Assembly (NCBI GenBank): GCA_902768825.1
Contig: CACXMR010000019.1
Location: 1-33,111 of the forward strand
Direction: 5' to 3'
DNA: 33,111 bases
DNA from: an uncultured Ruminococcus sp.
GTDB lineage: Bacteria > Bacillota > Clostridia > Oscillospirales > Acutalibacteraceae
Both the position numbers and the translations under genes were made by a program. Of this stretch, positions 23,367-30,887 are shown one piece after another (within the stretch, counting starts at the first letter, position 1; each line of letters opens with the position of its first letter). The notes beneath the pieces are model-generated. The model was not told the origin of the DNA. It was given only the letters and a program-made list of their open reading frames with translations, and searched no databases.

Positions 23367-25139
23367 ATGAAAACGAAAACCATCGTAACAGGTATTATCT
23401 GCGCCGCTTTATGTCTTTCAATGCTGGCTGGATGCGGCAGCAAAACAAACACCCAGAGCTCCTCAACAGCCCAGGAAAGCAAGCAGAGCGCTACCTCCGA
23501 AAAGACTTCAGATAAGGAAGAGACCTCGACAGATGAAACAAGCAGCAAGACATCAGCACCGGGAGACTATACACTGACAGTCAAGGACCCGGCAAAGAAT
23601 GCAGAGATAACCGCCACCTTCTCCAATACCACTTCGGGGGCAAGTGAGAACGTAAAAATGGAGAAAACCGGCGAGAACAGTGACAGCTATATTTTTACCT
23701 GCGTAGGAGATACCGATAAATACAACGTGGTACATTTTTCTTACGGCGATATGATAACAAAGGACGCAGCCTTCAACAAATGCGTAAGCGGCTGGCAGCT
23801 TTTTGATGGCGAGCTTCTGCCTTATGATGTCAACAGCAGCAAGGACTTTGAACTGAAATATGAGACAAAAACCTTTAACGTGAGCGGTCTGGAAAAGAAC
23901 GTATACATCTGGCTGCCTGACGACTATGATGCAAACTCCGAGGAAAAATATTCCACAATTTATATGCTTGACGGTCAGACGGTGCTCACCACAGAGCTGG
24001 GCGGCAGTGTGCGCAGCTGGAACGTGGCTCAGCACACGGCATCTATGATGTCGGCAACAACCAACAAGGCCATACTGGTCTGCATTGAAGCCGGTGAAAT
24101 GAGATTTGACGACTACTCTCCCGCACTGCCCGGAGACGCCAAGTGCCAGTCCAGCAGCAATCCCTGCGGCGGCCTGTTTGCCAACTTCGTCTGCACCACC
24201 ATCATGCCCTATATCCAAAAAACCTACAATGTATATACCGATGCAGCCCACACATCTATTGCAGGCAGTTCTATGGGCGGTCTTGAGTCCCTTTATATCG
24301 GCCTGGAGCATCCCGATGTGTTCGGCACAGCCGGCGTCTTCTCACCCTCAATGTGGGCATACACCCAGGATGAGTGGAAGAACTACTTCAACGGCAAAAA
24401 ATACGGCGATAACTGCTGCTTCCTCTATTTTTATTCCGGCAGCTTTGCCCAGGATACAGGCTATTGGGCAGAACCCGGATACAACGCACTGATCGAAGCA
24501 GGCTATCCCAAGGACAAGCTTGTATTCAGCAAGAACGAGACCGGCGACCACAAAGAAGAATACTGGAGCAATATCTATCCTGAGTTTCTTGAGGCAATGT
24601 TCTGCGGCAAGGTTTCGGCACTTGAATCCGGCGCACCCATATCCTTCACAGACAGGACACCGCCCCAGAATGCAGAGATGATAGCCGAGGCTGAAGCCAG
24701 CAGCAACGAACCGGATACACGTCCCGACTACATCAAGAATTACGTTTTCTTTGACAACAGCGAGATGAAGTGGGAAAACGTGTGGGCATACTGGTTTGGC
24801 CCCACAGGAGACTCACCCATAAACAAGGTTACCGGGGAAGATGAGTATGGTAATCCTGAGTGGCCCGGACTTCAGATGGAAAAGGTGGAAGGCACAGACC
24901 TCTATCGCATAGTGGCGCCTGTAGGTGTATCAGCCATTATTTTCAGCAACGGTATACTCGATGAGGACGTAAAGAAGGGCGTGACCGCTTATCAGACCAT
25001 AGACCTGCTTTACTCGGACAGAGCCTGCTCAGGCAAGATATATACTATCGACACATCCGTCAAGCCATATCAGGGCACGGGTGTCGAAAAGACCAAGTTC
25101 GGCTATCCCAGCGGAAAATGGGTGCCCTATGAGGGATAA
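23367..25139 (+). CDS. Lipoprotein esterase (PF00756-like) with C-terminal CBM26-like domain (module copy 2)
   Basis: 590 residues. Lipobox LSMLAGCG puts the lipidated Cys near residue 23, so it should sit on the outer face of the membrane. A Ser/Thr/Glu-rich linker (to about 65) and a small beta domain (about 68-155) follow. The alpha/beta-hydrolase core (about 160-415) has AGSSMGGLES with nucleophile Ser302, a candidate acid Asp363, and GDHKEEYW with His395, as in the esterase D/feruloyl esterase-like family. Residues about 458-560 (VFFDNSEMKWENVWAYWFG, WPGLQMEKVEG, IIFSNG) resemble CBM26 starch-binding modules. Predicted action: removing ester groups from an alpha-glucan-bound substrate; the actual substrate is unknown. 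Confidence 0.85.
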   Translation: MKTKTIVTGIICAALCLSMLAGCGSKTNTQSSSTAQESKQSATSEKTSDKEETSTDETSSKTSAPGDYTLTVKDPAKNAEITATFSNTTSGASENVKMEKTGENSDSYIFTCVGDTDKYNVVHFSYGDMITKDAAFNKCVSGWQLFDGELLPYDVNSSKDFELKYETKTFNVSGLEKNVYIWLPDDYDANSEEKYSTIYMLDGQTVLTTELGGSVRSWNVAQHTASMMSATTNKAILVCIEAGEMRFDDYSPALPGDAKCQSSSNPCGGLFANFVCTTIMPYIQKTYNVYTDAAHTSIAGSSMGGLESLYIGLEHPDVFGTAGVFSPSMWAYTQDEWKNYFNGKKYGDNCCFLYFYSGSFAQDTGYWAEPGYNALIEAGYPKDKLVFSKNETGDHKEEYWSNIYPEFLEAMFCGKVSALESGAPISFTDRTPPQNAEMIAEAEASSNEPDTRPDYIKNYVFFDNSEMKWENVWAYWFGPTGDSPINKVTGEDEYGNPEWPGLQMEKVEGTDLYRIVAPVGVSAIIFSNGILDEDVKKGVTAYQTIDLLYSDRACSGKIYTIDTSVKPYQGTGVEKTKFGYPSGKWVPYEG

Positions 25140-25190
25140 GCTCAGAGGGTCATCCCAGCGTGAGTATGCGCAGTCCTGAATAAAAACCAA

Positions 25191-25226
25191 AGGCCGGTGG
25201 ATCAAACAGATCCGCCGACCTTTTTT
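25191..25226. terminator. Terminator after esterase copy 2
   Basis: aggccggtggatc (25191-25203) pairs with gatccgccgacct (25209-25221) and is followed by TTTTTT. It reaches the end of the converging kinase pseudogene. Confidence 0.92.
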
Positions 25227-25612
25227 ATATAACTTCATCATCCGAATAGGTCTTTGACCTAAGGATTGAATATCTGTCCTTAAAAATCTCTCTGCTTATT
25301 CTGAGCTCCAGCTCCTGCCGATGCCTGAAATGCTCGATCAATGCTCCTTCTCCAGACAGACCTCTTTTTGTTGCGTATGGCGATTCCTCAAAATATCTGC
25401 ACATCATCGGGAACCACAATTCATTTCCGTTTTCATCCGAACCTGTCCAGCAATTCCCTGTAACTCTCAATAGTTATATATGCACACCATGCCAGCTCTA
25501 CCGATGAATAAGCTCCTTCGCAAAGAATCTCGCATTCCGGATGCTTTTGTCCCATCCTTTTGACAAGTGTGCTTTTGCCGCTTCCCTGCAGACCCTCGAT
25601 AAAAAAGTTCAT
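25225..25612 (-). pseudogene. P-loop nucleoside/nucleotide kinase-like gene with internal deletion
   Basis: The N-terminal part (25612-25433) starts MNFFIEGLQGSGKSTLVKRM, a P-loop, then EGAYSSVELAWCAYIT, and stops at ELLDRFG. The C-terminal part in another frame (to 25225) reads SDENGNELWFPMMCRYFEES and ILRSKTYSDDE. In intact clostridial proteins of this type (about 235-240 residues, from memory) both parts belong to one protein with about 100 more residues between them. So about 330 bases are missing near 25440 and the join is out of frame. Start chosen at 25612 with GGGAG 5 bases upstream. Function lost. Confidence 0.8.
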
Positions 25613-25688
25613 AGGCGCTCCCTTCTCAGACTGCTCCATATGAGAGTCGTTTAGCTGCTGGATTAGTTTTTGTGATGTACAAAGGATA

Positions 25689-25717
25689 TTGATATTGCGT
25701 CATAACAGGTATATAAT
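25689..25717 (+). promoter_or_regulatory. Promoter for the small protein at 25775
   Basis: TTGATA (25689-25694), 17 bases, TATAAT (25712-25717). GGAGG follows at about 25758. Confidence 0.75.
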
Positions 25718-25774
25718 TTTATGTAGTGGCACAGCAGGTGAGATAGCAGAGTAAAATGGAGGTATCAATGGACT

Positions 25775-26221
25775 ATGATAAAAAATCTGTTTAAAAAGGA
25801 CCCTTCTGAAAAGGTGATAGCCTCGATAGAAATAGTCACGCTGCATCTCAGCGGTATGCGTGGTTCCGTGGATTATGAGATCGTGATGAAGGACGGCCAA
25901 GCCCAGGTATCACAATACGAAATCAGATATGTGGATCACGAAGACCATCGCATACTGCAAAAACAAGCCCTGTGTGAAACAAGCACCCTGCTGTCTTTGC
26001 TCAATGACTGCAAGCTTCTTTCGTGGGACGGATTTAACGGACCTCACCCAAAAGGCGTTTTGGACGGTACGATGTTTACGCTGAAGGCAACGGTCAACGA
26101 GGGTAAAAAAATATACGCCCAAGGCTCAGAAAACTTTCCCAAGCATTACAGGAAGCTCCGGGACGGGCTGTATAATATTCTTAATGCAGAAGAGAATAGT
26201 ACCCGCCCAGATAACAAGTGA
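25775..26221 (+). CDS. Uncharacterised 148-residue protein
   Basis: 148 residues, soluble, no signal peptide. The sequence alternates short beta-like stretches (VTLHLSGMRGSVDYEIVMKD, AQVSQYEIRYVD) and ends with a helix-rich part containing GSENFPKHYRKLRDGLYNIL. I do not recognise the family; the pattern is that of a small alpha/beta protein. It has its own promoter and GGAGG, with the ATG about 12 bases after the RBS; an overlapping 8-codon ORF starts nearer the RBS (25767). Neighbours give no clue to function. It converges on the anti-sigma-like gene. Confidence 0.75.
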   Translation: MIKNLFKKDPSEKVIASIEIVTLHLSGMRGSVDYEIVMKDGQAQVSQYEIRYVDHEDHRILQKQALCETSTLLSLLNDCKLLSWDGFNGPHPKGVLDGTMFTLKATVNEGKKIYAQGSENFPKHYRKLRDGLYNILNAEENSTRPDNK

Positions 26222-26246
26222 TGCGCCTGGGGGCATAAGTTCCTCT

Positions 26247-26289
26247 CTGTGAGCACTTGCCATTCAGCCTGTGCTCACAGCAGCTTTTT
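26247..26289 (+). terminator. Terminator for the 25775 gene, overlapping the converging gene
   Basis: ctgtgagcac (26247-26256) and gtgctcacag (26271-26280) form a perfect 10-bp stem with a 14-base loop; CTTTTT follows a few bases later. The right arm covers the stop codon of the minus-strand gene. Confidence 0.65.
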
Positions 26290-26697
26290 CATAGAAAAAA
26301 CATTCTTACCATTGCTGTATTCATAGCTGACTTCATCCATGATATTCTTTGTCATGAATATGCCCAGACCGCCGACAGGGCGTTTTTCGGCAGGAATATC
26401 AATGTCCGGATCGGGCTTTTCAAGCGGATTGTAGGGGACGCCGCTGTCAATAAAGGTTATCCTTACGGCCTTGGGGTCGTCTGTTGCTTCTACCCTTATG
26501 ACAGCCTCGCCGTCCTTTTTTTGATAGGCGTAGTGAGCGATGTTGACAAATGTTTCCTCTACCGCTATCTCTATCCGCATAAGCACTTTGTCAGGGCAGC
26601 CTTCATCAAGCAGAAAAGAATGGACAAAGGACAAGACCTCATAAAGCTTTTCTGTATTTGCGGGGATAATCAATTCGTTTGTTTTTTGTCTGTCCAT
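26275..26697 (-). CDS. RsbW/SpoIIAB-like serine kinase / anti-sigma factor
   Basis: 140 residues from the ATG at 26697, chosen because GGAAGTGA lies about 6 bases upstream; an 18-residue longer start exists. It is a single GHKL ATPase domain: N-box EIAVEETFVNIAHYAY (near 45-60), G1 box FIDSGVPYNPL (near 83), and G2 box VGGLGIFMTKNIMDEV (near 110). Such proteins phosphorylate an anti-sigma-factor antagonist or bind a sigma factor. No antagonist or sigma gene is adjacent here, so the partner is elsewhere. The gene ends inside the facing terminator hairpin. Confidence 0.88.
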   Translation of the reverse strand: MDRQKTNELIIPANTEKLYEVLSFVHSFLLDEGCPDKVLMRIEIAVEETFVNIAHYAYQKKDGEAVIRVEATDDPKAVRITFIDSGVPYNPLEKPDPDIDIPAEKRPVGGLGIFMTKNIMDEVSYEYSNGKNVFSMKKLL

Positions 26698-26824
26698 CGA
26701 TATCACTTCCATTTGTATTCTGAGCACGGCACCCAGGAAATAATACGGCAATGACTGCTATTAACGCCGCCGCCTCTGACCGCAGTTCATAAAAACTCTG
26801 AATCATACGTCAGAGCAATACCAT

Positions 26825-28114
26825 TCAAAAATCTATAAATAGCCGTGCAAATTCCTCGGCTGTAAAAATCCGCCATTTTTTTGTAGCCTTCAGCCTGGGA
26901 ACTATCTTATCGGCGTTTATCATATCCGATACAACAACGCAGTCGGCGGGCGGCAGCTTGCTTGCCCTGTTGAGAAGCGGCACACCGCCCTCAAAATATT
27001 CTGCTCCGATAGTGGTTTGTTCCAGGTTTTCCACCACCGCAACCGGTTTGATGCCCTTATTTGCAAGGAGCTTCAGCAGATACTCACTTACCCTTGACCA
27101 GCCGTATATTATAGCAGAGCTGATACTGATATCAGTGTCTTCCCTATAAACTGCCTTGTCTGCAATGCTTCCCAGGAGCTTTGCCTGCAAATTGAGGTGC
27201 TCCTTCCTTTTTCTTTCAATGTTCAATGCATTTTCCTTTTCGACAGTGCTTTGCGCAAAGTCTAAGGCAAGCATATTGAAAAACTTTTTATAGTACAGTT
27301 GGGTATAATCTCTGTGCAGGCGCCGGATCTCCAGCTCCTCTTCGTCTCTTGGCAGTTTTTTTGCTATCACATTCATACATTCGTATGCATAATCATAATA
27401 TTCCCGTGTATAGTGGATGAAAGCAGTCTTGAGCCAGTGATTTGTGTCTGCAACAACGGCATCGAGCATGGGTACTATATGACAGCCCGCAAGCTGCTCC
27501 TTCAGCAGCTCAAAGCCAAGCTTCATACGCTTGTTTTTTTCGGTGAGATTATCAAGTCCCCCAAAGGGTGTCAGCACCTTGCCGTTATAATGCACATAGC
27601 TCCCCTGAAGCTCTATCAGCACGATTTTTTCTGGTGGATAGACCTTGAGCACCTCACTGCTAAAGCTCCTGAGTCTTTCTTCAAATTCCTCACACGGCAC
27701 CCGTAATTCCTCTGCCACATCATCGTGGATTATGCCCTCCTCCTTGAGCATACGGAAGAAATCCGCCCTGTTTCTGCTTACGGAGATAAACGTATCCCCG
27801 ACCCTGAGTGTGGGCATCCTGCAAATTGCTGCATCTATAAGGAGAAAATCCGAGTCCTTTTCTTTTATATAATCCATTATGGTTTTTGTAGCGTCAAGAT
27901 ACATACAGCGCTTTCTGAAGGGCGGTATCAATCCGGTCGTATCATAGTCGAAATACCTTTCCTTATCAACCTCCATACCCTTGCCGCCGAAATAGAACGG
28001 ATCAAACTCATTCACATACTGCTGCACCAGATATGAGTCGTCATCGGCATGAGTTGAAAAGGTATCTCTGGAAATACAAGTTCCCAGAATGTTTATGGTT
28101 GTTACTTTCTCCAT
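26825..28114 (-). CDS. DUF6270-like protein with C-terminal Rossmann-like part
   Basis: 429 residues from the ATG at 28114, chosen because GGAGG lies just upstream; an in-frame extension of 40 codons runs into the intergenic repeat and is rejected. The start INILGTCISRDTFSTH has the GxCxSRD pattern of DUF6270 proteins, seen in capsule and surface-polysaccharide loci and thought to be SGNH-hydrolase-like. A later GGLDNLTEKNKRM and HWLKTAFIHYTREYYDYAY fit that kind of domain. After a charged helix (about 310-345), residues 355-429 (AIIYGWSRVSEYLLKLLANK, PVAVVEN, DCVVVSDMINADKI) look like a small nucleotide-binding Rossmann unit. Substrate unknown. No polysaccharide genes lie next to it. Confidence 0.7.
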   Translation of the reverse strand: MEKVTTINILGTCISRDTFSTHADDDSYLVQQYVNEFDPFYFGGKGMEVDKERYFDYDTTGLIPPFRKRCMYLDATKTIMDYIKEKDSDFLLIDAAICRMPTLRVGDTFISVSRNRADFFRMLKEEGIIHDDVAEELRVPCEEFEERLRSFSSEVLKVYPPEKIVLIELQGSYVHYNGKVLTPFGGLDNLTEKNKRMKLGFELLKEQLAGCHIVPMLDAVVADTNHWLKTAFIHYTREYYDYAYECMNVIAKKLPRDEEELEIRRLHRDYTQLYYKKFFNMLALDFAQSTVEKENALNIERKRKEHLNLQAKLLGSIADKAVYREDTDISISSAIIYGWSRVSEYLLKLLANKGIKPVAVVENLEQTTIGAEYFEGGVPLLNRASKLPPADCVVVSDMINADKIVPRLKATKKWRIFTAEEFARLFIDF

Positions 28115-28162
28115 TTTACTGCCTCCATTCAGACTGACCACACCAGACCGATTTTCGCTCTC

Positions 28163-28191
28163 ATTGTAGCATAGTGCTAAACCAATGTCAA
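28163..28191 (-). promoter_or_regulatory. Promoter of the DUF6270-like gene
   Basis: On the minus strand: TTGACA (28191-28186), 17 bases, TACAAT (28168-28163). A repeat hairpin begins 8 bases upstream at 28199. Confidence 0.85.
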
Positions 28192-28198
28192 CCGCCAG

Positions 28199-28232
28199 GT
28201 CAGGGGGACTTTTGCGAAAAAGTCCCCCTGAC
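28199..28232 (+). repeat. 15-bp perfect hairpin with GCGA tetraloop
   Basis: gtcagggggactttt (28199-28213), loop gcga, then aaaagtccccctgac (28218-28232), with no mismatch. It starts the repeat block that continues to 28490 and matches the hairpin at 22331-22364 on the other strand. Confidence 0.95.
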
Positions 28233-28251
28233 AACCCCGAAAACGCTGTTC

Positions 28252-28490
28252 GCGTTGGCAGATAAAACGACTCGCTACTTCACCCTCGCAGTTGATACTG
28301 TCGTCCCGCAGACACTGAAGTTTATTATCAGAGAAACTTTCATCGTGAAATTGGGAGCGCAGGCTCTGCGCCTCCGCTTCCGTGTTTGCGTTGGCAGATA
28401 AAACGACTCGTTACATCACCCTCGCAGTTGATACTGTCGTCCCGCGGACACTGAAGTTTATTATCAGAGAAACTTTCATCGTGAAATTGG
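28252..28490 (+). repeat. Two tandem 103-bp intergenic repeat units
   Basis: Unit 1 is 28252-28354 and unit 2 is 28388-28490, 136 bases apart, with about three differences (for example gctactt/gttacat and cgcag/cgcgg). Each runs from gcgttggcagataaaacgac to catcgtgaaattgg. No ORF with an RBS is present. The rest of 28491-28608, to the mgsA terminator, contains no feature I can support. Confidence 0.92.
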
Positions 28491-28608
28491 CACCGGCGGC
28501 TCGCCGGTCAGGGGTTCGGGGATGAGAGTGTCCGGTCGGTGAGACCTGAAAGTCCATGACATCTAAACTCCTTGCTGCCCTTGGAAAAGGGCAGGTTAAA
28601 CCTCTGAA

Positions 28609-28640
28609 TAAAAAAAGCGGCAAGGACACACCTTGCCGTC
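28609..28640 (-). terminator. Terminator of the minD-mgsA unit
   Basis: On the minus strand, cggcaagg (28638-28631) pairs with ccttgccg (28625-28618), followed by a run of T (A at 28610-28616). It is about 20 bases after the mgsA stop. Confidence 0.9.
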
Positions 28641-28660
28641 ATCATCAAGCACATAAAAAC

Positions 28661-29059
28661 TCACGATCTGACAATGTTACGCCAGTCAAGATCTCCTCTT
28701 TCAAGTCCATGGATCAGCACCTCGCCCGTAGCAATATTCGTTGCCACAGGAATGTTATGCATATCGCACAGCCTGAGAAGATTCATGTCATTCGGCTCAT
28801 GGGGCTTGGGGTCCAGCGGGTCCCTGAGAAAAATGAGCATATCTATCTCATTAAAGGCAATCCTTGCGGCTATCTGCTGATCTCCGCCCTGCGAACCGCT
28901 GAGAAACTTCTGGATCTCCAGACCGGTAGCTTCTGACACCATTTTGCCTGTGGACCTCGTAGCGCACAGCGTGTGACGGCTGAGGATGCCGCAGTAAGCG
29001 ATGCAGAACTGAACCATCAGCTCCTTCTTGGCGTCATGTGCTATCAATGCAATATTCAT
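28661..29059 (-). CDS. mgsA: Methylglyoxal synthase
   Basis: 132 residues from the ATG at 29059 ([16 protein letters not shown] is the family start; GGGGG lies upstream). It converts dihydroxyacetone phosphate to methylglyoxal and phosphate, bypassing lower glycolysis when phosphate is short. Visible: [23 protein letters not shown] with the catalytic Asp, [15 protein letters not shown] with the Arg/Asp and His of the active site, and [10 protein letters not shown] near the C-terminus. Length is normal for the family. It lies 45 bases after the MinD-like gene on the same strand with a shared terminator, so they are probably cotranscribed, an arrangement known in Clostridia. Confidence 0.96.
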   Translation of the reverse strand: MNIALIAHDAKKELMVQFCIAYCGILSRHTLCATRSTGKMVSEATGLEIQKFLSGSQGGDQQIAARIAFNEIDMLIFLRDPLDPKPHEPNDMNLLRLCDMHNIPVATNIATGEVLIHGLERGDLDWRNIVRS

Positions 29060-29104
29060 TATAAATACCCCCAAACTATTTATAGACACTCTTTATTCAG
29101 ACGG

Positions 29105-29842
29105 TCATTCGATAAGCAACGGTACATCCTTGCCGTCAAGTCTTGCGGCTATCCTGTCAAACGCAAAGGACGCCTTCATTTTGCCCTCAATGGGCAACCC
29201 TTTTTGAGATGCAGACGCCGCTGCGCTGTCATCGGGAACTATCCCCAGCAGCTTTGCGCCGGCTTCGTCGATCACGGCATCAAGATCATCATACACGTCC
29301 ATCCTGCGGAATCTCCGCTCATTAAACCTGTTGATTATCAAGGAAATATCGTTTATAGAGCAGTGCTGCAGCTTTGCCCGCACCTTATTGCAGCTCCTTA
29401 CAGACAGCGGCTCGGCGTTTGCCACCAGCACAGCCCTGTCAGCGGGAGCAACAGCCGTTTCAAAGCCCGAACCAATACCGGCAGGACAATCAATAAGGAT
29501 ATGGTCATAATAGCCCTTCAGCACCACCGTGAGCTGCCTCATTATCGAAGGACTCAACTCGTCTCTCACGTTCTGAGGAGCGGGAAGAATATAAAGCTCA
29601 GGCAATGTTTTGCAGGGATATATAGCGCTCGTAGGAGAGCAGTTTCCGTTGATGATATCTGCGATATCAAACACAAGCTCACCGCTGACTCCGAGCATCA
29701 GGTCAATGCCCCTCATACCCGCATCACAATCTATCAGCAGAATTCTTCCGCCTCTCCTAACCAGAGCGGCGCCAAGCCCTGCTGTGACAGTAGATTTTCC
29801 CGTTCCACCCTTACCGGATGTAATAACCGTTACTTCACCCAT
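29105..29842 (-). CDS. minD: MinD-like ATPase (septum-site determination)
   Basis: 245 residues from the ATG at 29842 (MGEVTVITSGKGGTGKST; AGAGG upstream). The deviant Walker A GKGGTGKST is at residues 10-18, switch LLIDCDAGMRGIDLMLGV at 36-53, and ILIDCPAGIGSGFETAV near 110-126 is the Walker B region of MinD. In most MinD proteins the C-terminus is a short amphipathic membrane helix; here it ends FDRIAARLDGKDVPLLIE and no such helix is obvious. No minC or minE lies beside it. It may still be MinD with a weak anchor, or a soluble relative. The 223 bases upstream hold no clear promoter. Confidence 0.85.
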   Translation of the reverse strand: MGEVTVITSGKGGTGKSTVTAGLGAALVRRGGRILLIDCDAGMRGIDLMLGVSGELVFDIADIINGNCSPTSAIYPCKTLPELYILPAPQNVRDELSPSIMRQLTVVLKGYYDHILIDCPAGIGSGFETAVAPADRAVLVANAEPLSVRSCNKVRAKLQHCSINDISLIINRFNERRFRRMDVYDDLDAVIDEAGAKLLGIVPDDSAAASASQKGLPIEGKMKASFAFDRIAARLDGKDVPLLIE

Positions 29843-30065
29843 TTTCAAATACCTCTTAAATAACGATATCACACAATTTCAATAAAGTCAATATCTTTTT
29901 GTTGTTTTTTTCATACAATTTTACCTGTTTTTTTCAACGAACAGAAAATTACTCAACCCACCTGCCAAAAATCAATACCACAGTATCACTTAAAAAATTA
30001 GTCCCGGGCTTTAAGTTCGGCGGTCAGATCTGTCGCTAATTGGTTTTTTCCTCACAATCGGGTCG

Positions 30066-30857
30066 CTATGATTTCCTGGATCTCAGCACTGCTATTGCCC
30101 CGTAATGTATGACGTCAAACTCCTCAGGAGCTATCCTGTCAAGCAAGCTGAGATGCTCTTTTTCCCAGCTGTTTATCTCGTTTTCCGGGAGTGACGCTCC
30201 CACGCCGCGGCAGGCCTTCATCCTTCCGTTCCAGCCTTCCCTTGTGAAATGCACCATAAGCGGAAATTCTTCATGGCTCACAAGCTCAAAATCCCTGCCA
30301 TAGCACTCAGGGATGCCTATAGGATGAATAGTTTCTCCGCCGCCGCTCCACGAGGGATTGTATTTCAGCACAAGCTTCTCGCTTGCTCCGGCGATCCTGT
30401 CCTCATACGGCAGCCATGCCATATATAGCACCAACAAAATGCCTCCCGGCTTCAGCATGGCTCTGAGCTTAGGCATTAGGGCTTGGTGATCGAAGTACCA
30501 GAAACACTGGCAGGCAGTTATAACGTCAAAGGAGTTTTCCGGAAAATCAATCCCCTCGGCAGGCATTGCAAAATAATCAATATCCATGCCCTGAGAAAGG
30601 AGCTTTGCCTGTTCTATCTGTTCGGCTGATATGTCCGTCCCCGTCCAATCTGCCCCGAAGCGGTACATATTTCTCGGCAGCACTCCTGTCCCGGTGCCAA
30701 GGTCGAGGACCCTCTGTCCGCTTACGCATAGACCCTTTTCGATTATCCTTTTATAAAATTCCTCAGGATATATGTCACGGTACTTAGCATAGTCCTCTGA
30801 GGTCCTGCCCCAGTCAAAGGCCTTGCCTCCGTCTATTCTTTTGTCAGTGATGTTCAT
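30066..30857 (-). CDS. Class I SAM-dependent methyltransferase
   Basis: 263 residues. Motif I VLDLGTGTGVLPRNMYRFGA is near 50-69, motif II-type GTDISAEQIEQA near 73-84, FDVITACQCFWYFDHQ near 110-125, and LKPGGILLVLYM near 136-147. The family is that of small-molecule methyltransferases (UbiE/Methyltransf_11-like). The C-terminal part (after 150) would set the substrate, which is unknown. RBS GGAGG lies 7 bases before the ATG. It is 30 bases after the GNAT gene, in the same direction, so the two are probably cotranscribed. Confidence 0.9.
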   Translation of the reverse strand: MNITDKRIDGGKAFDWGRTSEDYAKYRDIYPEEFYKRIIEKGLCVSGQRVLDLGTGTGVLPRNMYRFGADWTGTDISAEQIEQAKLLSQGMDIDYFAMPAEGIDFPENSFDVITACQCFWYFDHQALMPKLRAMLKPGGILLVLYMAWLPYEDRIAGASEKLVLKYNPSWSGGGETIHPIGIPECYGRDFELVSHEEFPLMVHFTREGWNGRMKACRGVGASLPENEINSWEKEHLSLLDRIAPEEFDVIHYGAIAVLRSRKS

Positions 30858-30887
30858 AGCCTTACCTCCGTGTTGTTAAAGCGTATG

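Noticed and set aside
28115-28234. A 40-codon N-terminal extension of the DUF6270-like gene
   Set aside because: It would cover the promoter and the repeat hairpin; GGAGG is placed for the ATG at 28114.
28973-29863. A 296-codon plus-strand open frame opposite minD and mgsA
   Set aside because: Both minus-strand genes have clear family motifs and RBS; the plus-strand frame has none.
29995-30050. Terminator after the methyltransferase
   Set aside because: Only a short aattag/ctaatt closing stem with a long interior is visible; pairing is too weak to call.
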